A DNA stretch of 17,463 bases from an uncultured Clostridia bacterium. Lineage in GTDB: Bacteria; Bacillota; Clostridia; Lachnospirales; Anaerotignaceae. The translations under genes were made by a program, and so were the position numbers. Shown here one piece after another: positions 6,365-13,287 of this stretch (positions are counted from its first letter, which is position 1; every line of letters begins with the position of its first letter). The notes beneath the pieces were generated by a model. It saw only the letters and a list, made by a program, of their open reading frames with translations, had not been told where the DNA came from and made no database searches. The DNA is taken from positions 1-17,463 of the forward strand of contig CALASU010000066.1 of NCBI GenBank assembly GCA_937888765.1, written 5' to 3'.

Positions 6365-6808
6365 ATGGAACAGACGATTTTGAAAAATGCCGCATTGAAA
6401 TCTACAAAAAAACGCCAGCTCTTGCTGTTTTTACTGCAAAAGCAGGCAAGACCCATGACAGCCGAAGAACTGCATGAAGCGGCAAACGCGATTCTTTCCA
6501 TGAATGTTTCCACGGTTTACCGCACGCTGAACACGCTTACAGAAAAAGGCATCCTGCTCCGTTCTGTCAGACAGGACGGCAAAGCATACTACGCCCTGCC
6601 CAAGAAAGACCACTCCCACCGTCTGGTATGTGATCTCTGCGGGAAAATCATCCCCATCGAAACCTGCCCTCTCAGCGAACTGGAGGAAACCCTACAGGCA
6701 AAAACAGGCTTCCGCATCACAGGACATTCCCTCGAATTTACAGGGCTTTGTCCGGAATGCAATAAAAAAAATCTTGAAACTCTATCCCAATCCCTGCAGG
6801 GCGAATAA
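6365..6808 (+). CDS. Fur-family metal-dependent repressor, Zur-like
   Basis: A 147-residue dimeric DNA-binding regulator. Residues 1-80 form the winged helix (recognition region STVYRTLNTLTEKGIL). The C-terminal half is the metal/dimer domain with HSHRLVCDLCGK (H83, H85, C89, C92) and CPEC (C129, C132), the structural zinc site of the family. An extra cysteine in IETCPLSELEE (C101) recalls the ESCPM segment of Bacillus Zur, so zinc sensing is a reasonable guess; Fur or PerR roles are not excluded. I chose ATG 6365 because it follows AAAGGAGG and fits the promoter; the open frame extends upstream to 6263 but passes through the promoter. No metal-uptake genes are adjacent, so targets would be elsewhere. 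It converges with the B3/4 gene, leaving only 15 bp; the palindrome CCCTGCAGGG (6792-6801) plus a T run may act as a terminator. Confidence 0.9.
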   Translation: MEQTILKNAALKSTKKRQLLLFLLQKQARPMTAEELHEAANAILSMNVSTVYRTLNTLTEKGILLRSVRQDGKAYYALPKKDHSHRLVCDLCGKIIPIETCPLSELEETLQAKTGFRITGHSLEFTGLCPECNKKNLETLSQSLQGE

Positions 6809-6823
6809 TTTTTTCCTCTGTAC

Positions 6824-7483
6824 TTACTGCAGGATGATACGTTCAAAGTCCTTGCCTGCCGCATATTTTTCCAGCAGTTCCTGTGCTTCTGTCAGCAGTC
6901 CGTCCATTTCTGCCGCACCATCAAAGCTATAGTATACCAACAGGATTTCCTTTGTCGCGTCTGTAATCATCGCACGAGTATTGTCGCTTGTGGGATTACC
7001 AAAAGGCCCTTTTGCATCAAACAGTGCAGGCAAAAATTCAATGTTCAGCACATCCTTGCCAATGCCCTGATATGCTGTACCTTCAGGCGCACGCATCCAT
7101 GTAATATCCCCTTCTGTCTGTGCCAGATCATAAGTACCCATAGAATAACCGGATTTAATAGACAGATAGTTATTGATATCTACTACGTTGTTGATATAAT
7201 ACAAACCACGTTCCTTTGCAATACGGCGGCACATTGCTTCTGCAGAACAGCGATAACGGTTAGGCTCTTTGCCCAGTGCCTTATATGCCTTTCTTGTAGA
7301 CTGAATTTTTTCTCTTTTATTCGCCTGAGAAAGCTCCACCTCGGATAATTCCGCAATTTTTGTATTCAGCAGTGCCAGAAATTCTTCGGGATCTTTTGCT
7401 ACTTCAACCTTGCACTGCAATAAGCCCAGTGTTGCCTCGGGGCAGCGTTCCTTTAATTCTGCATCAATCTTTACTGTTACCAT
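6824..7483 (-). CDS. Stand-alone B3/4 domain protein (PheT editing-like)
   Basis: 219 residues related to the B3/B4 tRNA-editing domain found inside the phenylalanyl-tRNA synthetase beta subunit. The core is recognisable as NKREKIQSTRKAYKALGKEP (about residues 55-74), then RYRCSAEAMCRRI, NNVVDINNYLSI, the SMGTYDL segment and the late TSDNTRAMIT motif. Free-standing copies are common in Firmicutes; a trans-editing or tRNA-quality role is a family-level inference, not demonstrated. The ATG at 7481-7483 follows AAAGGAG. Single-gene unit, convergent with the Fur-family gene. No signal peptide or membrane segment is seen. Confidence 0.88.
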   Translation of the reverse strand: MVTVKIDAELKERCPEATLGLLQCKVEVAKDPEEFLALLNTKIAELSEVELSQANKREKIQSTRKAYKALGKEPNRYRCSAEAMCRRIAKERGLYYINNVVDINNYLSIKSGYSMGTYDLAQTEGDITWMRAPEGTAYQGIGKDVLNIEFLPALFDAKGPFGNPTSDNTRAMITDATKEILLVYYSFDGAAEMDGLLTEAQELLEKYAAGKDFERIILQ

Positions 7484-7611
7484 ATCTCAAAATACTCCTT
7501 TCACTTTTCATTTCTCTATAGGATTGCAGAAATCAGACAGAATGTCAAGATTTTCTCCCCTGTTTTTTCCATAGTTATCCACAGAAAAACAAATTCTTCC
7601 ATGGGAAACGG

Positions 7612-7640
7612 TTGAAAAAAAGCCAAAAATGCAGTATGAT
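7612..7640 (+). promoter_or_regulatory. Promoter of the 135-residue protein gene
   Basis: TTGAAA (7612-7617), 17 bp, TATGAT (7635-7640). The ATG lies 45 bp downstream behind AAAAGGAGAA. A lone TTATCCACA (7575-7583) sits about 30 bp upstream. Confidence 0.75.
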
Positions 7641-7684
7641 ATTTTTATTATGAAATTTTTTATACAAAAAGGAGAACTATAAAA

Positions 7685-8092
7685 ATGGATCAGCGTACAC
7701 TTATTGTTTCCGTTGTAGAATACTACAGCTATCTGAAAAGCATTCCTGCAAATACTGTATTTCAGGCATTCGCAAGCAGTGAACTTTTAAACACACTGCT
7801 GGATACAAACAAACTGTTCCCTCAGGCAGATCTGGATTTTTATATCGGTATGATCGACGGGATGATGGCTCTGGAAAGCGACGCAGTCAGCGGTGCATAC
7901 CAGCACAGAGAAGAACGCACAGCTCTGGGCATTGAAGTAGTGGGTATGCTTGCGAAAAAACATAAAATGGATGATGTAGAAGCAAGCCGTATGTATTACG
8001 CTTCCAAAGCAGTAAAAACACTGTGTGATGAATCTACAGGCTACTACCAGAAATCCGCACAGGAAATGTTCGATATTATCGAAGCAGAATAA
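7685..8092 (+). CDS. Unrecognised 135-residue cytosolic protein
   Basis: I do not recognise the family. The sequence starts MDQRTLIVSVVEYYSYLKSI, has no signal peptide or transmembrane segment, and reads as mainly helical and acidic, with Tyr-rich stretches (VEYYSYLKS; SRMYYASKAV) and ending QEMFDIIEAE. No cysteine motif or catalytic signature is seen; only one Cys occurs (TLCDES). It is real by context: a good promoter, the ribosome binding site AAGGAG, codon use like ileS (CTG Leu, ACA Thr), and a matching terminator. It is monocistronic, between the B3/4 gene and tRNA-Pro. The ileS-like codon bias hints at good expression. Confidence 0.85.
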   Translation: MDQRTLIVSVVEYYSYLKSIPANTVFQAFASSELLNTLLDTNKLFPQADLDFYIGMIDGMMALESDAVSGAYQHREERTALGIEVVGMLAKKHKMDDVEASRMYYASKAVKTLCDESTGYYQKSAQEMFDIIEAE

Positions 8093-8098
8093 TACCTT

Positions 8099-8133
8099 GG
8101 GCAGATCCAAAAAGGATTTGCCCTTATTTTCTT
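8099..8133 (+). terminator. Intrinsic terminator of the 135-residue protein gene
   Basis: GGGCAGATCC (8099-8108), loop AAAAA, GGATTTGCCC (8114-8123; one G-T pair), then TTATTTTCTT. Confidence 0.88.
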
Positions 8134-8161
8134 AAATTACAGAAAAAGACAGAAAATTCTC

Positions 8162-8190
8162 TTGACATTTCTTTCAAAATGAGCGAAAAT
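8162..8190 (+). promoter_or_regulatory. Promoter of tRNA-Pro
   Basis: A perfect -35 TTGACA (8162-8167), 17 bp, then a weak -10 GAAAAT (8185-8190). The start near 8197 would lie a few bases upstream of the mature tRNA 5' end. TATATA at 8190-8195 is an alternative -10 but at an unfavourable 22-bp spacing. Confidence 0.5.
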
Positions 8191-8202
8191 ATATAAGCAT
8201 AT

Positions 8203-8276
8203 CGGTGCGTGGCCCAGTTTGGTAGGGCGCAGCGTTCGGGTCGCTGAGGTCGTGGGTTCAAATCCCGTCGCACCGA
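8203..8276 (+). tRNA. tRNA-Pro, anticodon CGG
   Basis: Reads CCG proline codons. The 74-nt cloverleaf is complete: acceptor CGGTGCG with CGCACCG, D arm GCCC/GGGC around AGTTTGGTA, anticodon stem CAGCG/CGCTG with loop TTCGGGT (anticodon CGG at 8237-8239), and T arm GTGGG/CCCGT with loop TTCAAAT and two wobble pairs. The discriminator is A. CCA is not encoded (GTA follows), so it must be added by the CCA enzyme. Confidence 0.97.
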
Positions 8277-8278
8277 GT

Positions 8279-8315
8279 AAGGCATTCCTTTTTGGAATGC
8301 CTTTTTTATTTTTCT
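8279..8315 (+). terminator. Intrinsic terminator of tRNA-Pro
   Basis: AAGGCATTCC, loop TTTTT, GGAATGCCTT, then a long T-rich run. It starts three bases after the tRNA discriminator. Confidence 0.93.
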
Positions 8316-8360
8316 TTTTGTTTCATTTCTTACAAAAGTCCGTCAATCGGACACAAATGA

Positions 8361-8389
8361 TTGCGATTTCCATAAAAAACCTTTATACT
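8361..8389 (+). promoter_or_regulatory. Promoter of the two-gene nuclease operon
   Basis: TTGCGA (8361-8366), 17 bp, TATACT (8384-8389). The start near 8396 leads to the AAGGAG at 8421-8426 and the ATG at 8435. Confidence 0.65.
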
Positions 8390-8434
8390 GTTTTTATAAA
8401 CAAAATCTTAATCCAACAGAAAGGAGTCTTTCCC

Positions 8435-8863
8435 ATGATCGTATTCACTGTTGTAGATGATGCAAACGGCATGCTGTTCAATAAGCGCAGGCAAAGTCAG
8501 GATAAAGTCCTTCGGGAACATATGCTCATGCTTTGCGGCGAAAAGCCCCTGTTTGTAACACCCTATACGGCAAAACAGTTTTCTGAAGAACAGCAAGGAC
8601 AGCTCTGTATTACAGAAAATCCTCTGGAAGCGGCAGCTGACGGCGATTTCTGTTTTATCGAAACGCTCCCCCTCCTGCCTTATGCAGAAAACATTGAGAA
8701 ACTGATCTTATGCAAATGGAACAGAAAATATCCTACTGATTTCTTCTTTGATCTTCCCCTTTCCGCTCCCGCATGGAAACTGGAAACAAGCGAAGATTTT
8801 GCAGGCTCCTCTCACGATATGATTACAAAGGAAGTGTATATCCATGAAACGATTGAAACGTAA
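8435..8863 (+). CDS. Conserved clostridial 142-residue protein, function unknown
   Basis: The sequence begins MIVFTVVDDANGMLFNKRRQ and has the segments SQDKVLREHMLML, LILCKWNRKYPTDFFFDLPL and EDFAGSSHDMITKEVYIHE. I recall similar Lachnospiraceae proteins, sometimes labelled ribonuclease Z, but no metallo-beta-lactamase HxHxDH motif is present, so I would not adopt that name. No signal peptide or membrane segment. The open frame extends upstream to 8219 through the tRNA and promoter; ATG 8435 behind AAGGAG (8421-8426) is the sensible start. Its end overlaps the start of the nuclease gene by 20 bp, implying one transcript and coupled translation. Confidence 0.85.
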   Translation: MIVFTVVDDANGMLFNKRRQSQDKVLREHMLMLCGEKPLFVTPYTAKQFSEEQQGQLCITENPLEAAADGDFCFIETLPLLPYAENIEKLILCKWNRKYPTDFFFDLPLSAPAWKLETSEDFAGSSHDMITKEVYIHETIET

Positions 8864-9731
8864 TTTTTGTATCCTGCTGACCTTACTGTGTATGCTGTTC
8901 AGCGGCTGCGGCAACGGCAGTGTTGATATTGCTGTCGCCTCTCCCAATAATAGTATTTCCTTATCCACAATTCCCGCATACAGCGGCGATGCTTTTGTAA
9001 CACTGAATAACAATGTCCCGAACTTTATGGAAACCGATCTGACAAACAAATCTTTTGAATCCTACAGTGAACTGGATTCTCTCGGACGTTGTCAGGTGGC
9101 ATTTGCCAATGTAGGGCAGGATATCATGCCTACAGAAGAACGCGGCAGTATCGGACAGGTAAAGCCCTCCGGCTGGCAAAGCGTGAAATATGACCACATT
9201 GACGGCAAATATCTGTATAACCGCTGTCATCTGATCGGCTTCCAGCTGACAGGCGAAAATGCAAATAAAGGTAATCTGATCACAGGTACACGCTATCTGA
9301 ATATCGAAGGGATGCTGCCATTTGAAAATATGGTAGCCGATTACGTAAAGGAAACAGACAACCATGTTCTGTACCGTGTCACACCTGTTTTTGAGGGCGA
9401 TAATCTGGTAGCAAGCGGCGTGCAGATCGAAGCGATGTCTGTAGAGGATGCGGGTGAAAGCATCTTATTCAATGTATATTGCTATAACGTACAGCCCGGT
9501 GTTTCCATTGATTACAGCACCGGCGAAAGCACAGCGGCAAACAGCTCTGCTTCCTCTGCCCCTTCTGCTAAAAAAACAAAATATGTCCTGAATATCAACA
9601 ATAAGAAATTCCACCTTCCCGACTGCAGCAGTGCAACAAGCATGAAGGAAGAGAACAAAAAGAATGCCACAACCACAAGAGATCAGCTTATCAAAGACGG
9701 CTATGAACCCTGCGGCAAATGTAAGCCTTAA
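8844..9731 (+). CDS. Secreted DNA/RNA non-specific endonuclease lipoprotein
   Basis: 295 residues. An N-terminal lipoprotein signal (MKRLKRNFCILLTLLCMLFS, then GC) puts the lipidated cysteine at C22, so the mature enzyme should sit on the outer face of the membrane. The nuclease core has YNRCHLIGFQL with the candidate general base H129, in place of the classical DRGH motif, followed by GNLITGTRYLN and a GMLPFENMVADY segment, as in streptococcal EndA/Sda-like enzymes. A Ser/Ala-rich linker (about 225-242) leads to a C-terminal cysteine module (H257, C261, C290 and C293 in PCGKC) similar to small Ada-like metal-binding tails. A likely role is extracellular nucleic acid degradation, for nutrients or uptake. 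It is the second gene of an operon with the 142-residue protein. Lgt, encoded at 13288, would be its lipidating enzyme. Confidence 0.93.
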   Translation: MKRLKRNFCILLTLLCMLFSGCGNGSVDIAVASPNNSISLSTIPAYSGDAFVTLNNNVPNFMETDLTNKSFESYSELDSLGRCQVAFANVGQDIMPTEERGSIGQVKPSGWQSVKYDHIDGKYLYNRCHLIGFQLTGENANKGNLITGTRYLNIEGMLPFENMVADYVKETDNHVLYRVTPVFEGDNLVASGVQIEAMSVEDAGESILFNVYCYNVQPGVSIDYSTGESTAANSSASSAPSAKKTKYVLNINNKKFHLPDCSSATSMKEENKKNATTTRDQLIKDGYEPCGKCKP

Positions 9732-9737
9732 AAACAT

Positions 9738-9766
9738 AAAAAGCAGACCGGAACGGTCTGCTTTTT
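9738..9766. terminator. Bidirectional terminator between convergent genes
   Basis: AAAAAGCAGACCG, loop GAA, CGGTCTGCTTTTT. A runs and T runs flank both sides, so it can end both the nuclease operon (+) and the CBS-domain gene (-). The stem is shared with the ileS terminator at 5193. Confidence 0.92.
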
Positions 9767-9778
9767 CATTTATTTTTG

Positions 9779-11035
9779 TTATTTGTATACGCGCAGTTTT
9801 TCGATTCGGTTTTTATCCATTTCTTCTACCACGATTCGCAGGGCATCTGTTTCGATCTCCTGTCCGCATTTGGGGAAATTACCCAGCAACAGCAGAATAT
9901 AGCCCGCAATGGTATCCACTTCATCACTTTCCAGCTCTGTGCCTACCATTTCATTGAAATCTTCCAGACGGGTAGAACCGTCTACCACAAACTCATTTTC
10001 CTTGATGATTTCGATTTCGTCTTCTTCATCATCGTATTCGTCTTCAATTTCGCCGACGATTTCTTCGATCATATCTTCCATTGTAACCAGACCTGCTGTA
10101 CCGCCGTATTCATCCAGAACGATCGCAACCGCCAGCCGGCTGTTTTTCATTTCTGCCAGCAATTCCGCTGTCGGCTTGCTTTCATACGTAAACAAAGGCT
10201 CACGCATATATTTTTCTGCCGAAAATTCTTCTTCACTCAGGAAGAACACGTCCTTTACATACAGAATCCCCAGAATATCATCCAGATTTTCTCCATATAC
10301 AGGCATACGGGAAAAGCCTTCTTCTTTTACCAGATGCACATATTCCTCATAGGTAACATGCAGAGGTACCGCCATAATATCTGTTCTGGGCGTCATAACA
10401 TCCTTCGCTTTAGAATCGCCGAAATCAAATACGTTGTTAATCATTGTACGTTCTTCCAGCTCCAGAACGCCTTCCTCATGGCTGACATTTACAATCGTTT
10501 TCAGTTCCGCTTCTGTAATCAGAGGAGATTTTTCATCTGGATTACAGCCGCAAAGCTTAATCAGACCGCCGGTTACTACATTCAGCACCGCTACCACAGG
10601 ACGGAACACAAATACACAAAGTGCAATGATATTCACTACGATCAAAGCTACTTTTTCCGCTTTCTGTGCCGCAATGGTCTTCGGCGTAATTTCCCCGAAA
10701 ATCAGAATGATAATCGTAATGATGATCGTTGCAATCCCGGCACCGTTCCCCGTATCACCGTTAAAAATCTGAATCGCCAATGCTGTTGTCAATGCAGAAG
10801 CCCCGTTATTTACGAGGTTATTCCCGACCAGAATAGAACTCAGCAGGCGATTGGGATCATCAACCAAAGCCGCAATCTTATCCGCATTTTTGATTTTTTC
10901 TTCCACCATGTTCCGCAGGCGGATTTTACTCAAAGATGTCAGAGCCGTTTCCGATGCCGAAAAAAATGCCGACCCACATACCAGCAATATCAATAAACTA
11001 ACCAATAATGGACTGACAGAACCGTCCACATTCAT
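9779..11035 (-). CDS. CNNM/CBS/CorC 'hemolysin' family membrane protein
   Basis: 418 residues from the ATG at 11033-11035. The N-terminal CNNM (DUF21) domain (about 1-185) has transmembrane segments including VSLLILLVCGSAFFSASETA and a GEITPKTIAAQ motif. Then come a CBS pair (about 205-325, with KDVMTPRTDIMAV and DEYGGTAGLVTMEDMIEEIV), a highly acidic linker (DEYDDEEDE) and a C-terminal CorC/HlyC domain. Relatives (MpfA, YhdP, CorC) are linked to magnesium efflux or tolerance; the name hemolysin is historical. A GTG one codon upstream (11036-11038) is also possible but lies against the TGGAG ribosome binding site; the ATG is only 4 bp away, also tight. A candidate promoter is at 11059-11088. 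The terminator is shared with the nuclease operon. Confidence 0.94.
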   Translation of the reverse strand: MNVDGSVSPLLVSLLILLVCGSAFFSASETALTSLSKIRLRNMVEEKIKNADKIAALVDDPNRLLSSILVGNNLVNNGASALTTALAIQIFNGDTGNGAGIATIIITIIILIFGEITPKTIAAQKAEKVALIVVNIIALCVFVFRPVVAVLNVVTGGLIKLCGCNPDEKSPLITEAELKTIVNVSHEEGVLELEERTMINNVFDFGDSKAKDVMTPRTDIMAVPLHVTYEEYVHLVKEEGFSRMPVYGENLDDILGILYVKDVFFLSEEEFSAEKYMREPLFTYESKPTAELLAEMKNSRLAVAIVLDEYGGTAGLVTMEDMIEEIVGEIEDEYDDEEDEIEIIKENEFVVDGSTRLEDFNEMVGTELESDEVDTIAGYILLLLGNFPKCGQEIETDALRIVVEEMDKNRIEKLRVYK

Positions 11036-11058
11036 CACACTCCAAATCTTACTATATT

Positions 11059-11088
11059 TTTATATTTCGGTCATAGACCTGTTTACAA
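11059..11088 (-). promoter_or_regulatory. Candidate promoter of the CBS-domain protein gene
   Basis: Minus strand TTGTAA (11083-11088), 18 bp, TATAAA (11059-11064). It lies in the 84-bp gap after the ABC-F gene, so the CBS-domain gene can be transcribed independently. Confidence 0.5.
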
Positions 11089-11119
11089 GTTTACCAAAAA
11101 TTCGACTGTATTGCAACAA

Positions 11120-13036
11120 TCACCCTTTATTCCGTTCGATTTCCTCAGCCAGTTCGCTCAGTTCCATCCAGCGTTCCATGCGTTCCTCAAGTTTTACTTC
11201 CAGCTTTTCCTTTTCCTCTGAAAGTTCCTGCAGACGCGTATAATCTGTCATACAGACCGCCATATCCGCTTCCGCTCTGGCAATTTTTTCTTCCAGCTCG
11301 GCAATTTCATCCCCAATGGTATCGTATTCCCTCTGGTCTTTATAACTCATTTTCTTCAGAGGTGCTTTTTCTTTTACAGCCGCTTCTTTGGGTGCTTCTT
11401 CTTTTCTGGGCTTTGCCGCTTTTTCCGCAAAGGCAGGCATTTCTTTTTCTCTTGCCGCCTTGCAGTCAGAATAACCGCCCTCATACTGGCGAATCAAGCC
11501 GTTGCCCATGAATGCAAAAATACGTCCCATGGTTTTGTCAAGGAAATATCTGTCATGAGAAACCGCAACCACTGCTCCGTTGAAATGTTCCAGATAGTCC
11601 TCCAGAATTATCAGTGTTTCAATATCCAGATCGTTTGTAGGCTCGTCCAGGAACAGAATATTCGGTGCACCCATCAGCACCCTTGCCAGATACAGTCGGC
11701 GTTTTTCGCCACCGGACAGAATAGAGATGGGACCTCTCTGCATGGAAGGCGGGAACAGGAATCTGTCCAGCATCTGAGAAGCCGTAATATGTCCGTCTGC
11801 TGTGCGGATGATTTCCGCTTCATCACGAATATAGTCAATTACACGCTGATTTTCGTCCATATCCACATTTTCCTGTGCAAATACGCCGATTTTTACGGTT
11901 TCGCCATGCTCAACCGTGCCACTGTCGGGCTGCAGCTTCTTTGTCATCAGATTCATCAGCGTGGATTTCCCACAGCCGTTATTCCCGATGATCCCCACAC
12001 GGTCATCTCTTAAAATAATGTAGCTGAAATCCTTGATATATGTTTTTCCGTCATATGCCTTGCATACTTCATTCAGCTCAATGGTCTTTTTGCCCAGTCT
12101 GCTGCCCACAGAAGAAAGTTCCACATTCTGCTTTTCTTCGGGTGCTCTGATAGCAGAAACTTCTTCAAATCGTTCCAGTCTTGCTTTCTGCTTTGTGGTT
12201 CTCGCTTTCGCCCCGCGACGTACCCATTCCAGTTCTGTCCGCAGGAAGTTCTGGCGTTTTCTTTCGCCTGCCGCTTCCAGTTCTTCTCTTTCTGCTTTCA
12301 TTTCCAGAAACTTGGAATAATTCGCCTGATAAGAATAAATTTTACTTTTTTCCAGTTCCAGTGTACGATTGGCAACTCTGTCAAGGAAATATCTGTCATG
12401 CGTTACCATCAGCAGGGCTTTCGAATATTTTTCCAGATGCTTTTCCAGCCAGTCAACCGTATCATTGTCGATATGGTTAGTAGGTTCGTCCAGAATCAGC
12501 AGATCAACAGGGGCAATCAGCGCCGCCGCCAGTGCCACACGCTTTTTCTGTCCGCCGGAAAGTGTTTCTACTTTCTGCTCAAAATCGGAAATACCGAGCT
12601 TTGTCAGAATTGTTTTTGCTTCGCTTTCCAAAGACCATGCTTCCGCCTTATCCATCTGTTCCGCAAGCTCTGCCGCACGTTTTACCAGATGCTCCTGCTC
12701 AGGTGTTTTCGCCAGTGCCGCCATTGTTTCCTCATAATCCCGCACCAGTGCTAGCTTAGGATTTTCCCCGCGGAATACCTGCTGTAACACTGTTGTACCA
12801 TCCACAAACAGAGGATTCTGGGACAGATAGCCGATACGCATACCGTTCATTGTAATGATTTCGCCGCTGTCCGCCTGATCTACCCCTGCAATGATTTTCA
12901 GGAGGGTACTTTTTCCAGTACCATTCACGCCGATCACGCCGATTTTATCGCCTTCATGGATACTGAAGGAAATATCGTCAAATATTACCCTCGTACCATA
13001 GCTTTTTCTGATATTTTCTGCTGTTAATAAAACCAT
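11120..13036 (-). CDS. ABC-F ATPase, Uup/YfmR-like
   Basis: 638 residues, two ABC modules and no membrane domain: a ribosome-associated translation factor class. The first Walker A GVNGTGKST is at 36-44, the first signature LSGGQ, and Walker B LLILDEPTNHID. The second module has GNNGCGKST, LSGGE and LFLDEPTNDLD. Between them the linker contains ELEWVRRGAKARTTKQKARL, the segment typical of Uup. A Lys/Glu/Ala-rich stretch and a C-terminal coiled coil (about 565-638) complete the Uup layout. Uup and YfmR relieve stalled ribosomes, for example on proline-rich stretches; the role here is inferred from family. I chose the ATG at 13034-13036, behind GGAGTGG; the frame is open to 13081 but that part lies in a hairpin. 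The leader upstream is the hairpin array. Not an obvious antibiotic-resistance ABC-F. Confidence 0.95.
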   Translation of the reverse strand: MVLLTAENIRKSYGTRVIFDDISFSIHEGDKIGVIGVNGTGKSTLLKIIAGVDQADSGEIITMNGMRIGYLSQNPLFVDGTTVLQQVFRGENPKLALVRDYEETMAALAKTPEQEHLVKRAAELAEQMDKAEAWSLESEAKTILTKLGISDFEQKVETLSGGQKKRVALAAALIAPVDLLILDEPTNHIDNDTVDWLEKHLEKYSKALLMVTHDRYFLDRVANRTLELEKSKIYSYQANYSKFLEMKAEREELEAAGERKRQNFLRTELEWVRRGAKARTTKQKARLERFEEVSAIRAPEEKQNVELSSVGSRLGKKTIELNEVCKAYDGKTYIKDFSYIILRDDRVGIIGNNGCGKSTLMNLMTKKLQPDSGTVEHGETVKIGVFAQENVDMDENQRVIDYIRDEAEIIRTADGHITASQMLDRFLFPPSMQRGPISILSGGEKRRLYLARVLMGAPNILFLDEPTNDLDIETLIILEDYLEHFNGAVVAVSHDRYFLDKTMGRIFAFMGNGLIRQYEGGYSDCKAAREKEMPAFAEKAAKPRKEEAPKEAAVKEKAPLKKMSYKDQREYDTIGDEIAELEEKIARAEADMAVCMTDYTRLQELSEEKEKLEVKLEERMERWMELSELAEEIERNKG

Positions 13037-13062
13037 ATTTTCCACTCCAATATGTAATATTC

Positions 13063-13287
13063 TTGAGGGCTCTGCCCTCAAACTCCCGCCAAAGGGGTAA
13101 CCCCTTTGGAATCCTATTTGCCTTCGGCGATATATCTCAAAAAATTCGCAGAAACGCTAGTTTCTGCAAATCGGGGTCGAGGGGTATAGGCACCGCCAAG
13201 ATTCAGGCGGCGGCAAAGCCATCTTCCCGTAGGGAAGATGCCTGACCAATTCCCTTCGCAGGGAGCTCGAGGGACAGCGTCCCTCGA
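13063..13287. repeat. Intergenic array of short perfect hairpins
   Basis: The 251-bp gap between the ABC-F gene and lgt holds successive near-perfect palindromes: TTGAGGGC-TCT-GCCCTCAA (13063-13081), CCAAAGGGG-TAA-CCCCTTTGG (13089-13109), GCC-TTC-GGC (13120-13128), GCAGAAAC-GCTA-GTTTCTGC (13148-13167), CCGCC/GGCGG (13193-13210), CATCTTCCC-GTA-GGGAAGATG (13220-13240), TCCC/GGGA (13251-13264) and TCGAGGGAC-AGC-GTCCCTCGA (13267-13287). Stems differ in sequence but the main ones share 8-9 bp arms and 3-4 nt loops. No gene is supported here. The last hairpin abuts the lgt stop codon but lacks a T run. It may be a repetitive extragenic element or a structured leader of the ABC-F mRNA. Confidence 0.75.

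Noticed and set aside
7515..7548. TTGACA and TATAGA on the minus strand upstream of the B3/4 gene
   Set aside because: The spacing is 22 bp, too long for a normal sigma-A promoter; I could not define a better pair, so no promoter is called.
8219..8434. N-terminal extension of the 142-residue protein
   Set aside because: It would begin inside tRNA-Pro and read through its terminator and the operon promoter; ATG 8435 has a good ribosome binding site.
9776..10996. 406-codon plus-strand frame opposite the CBS-domain gene
   Set aside because: Low-complexity Phe/Cys/Arg-rich shadow of the real minus-strand gene; no ribosome binding site or domain.
11120..13036. ABC-F gene as an antibiotic-resistance determinant
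   Set aside because: The linker and coiled-coil C-terminus resemble the housekeeping Uup/YfmR group; no resistance-type features could be recognised by eye.
13063..13287. CRISPR array
   Set aside because: The palindromes differ in sequence and there is no regular repeat-spacer period and no cas gene.
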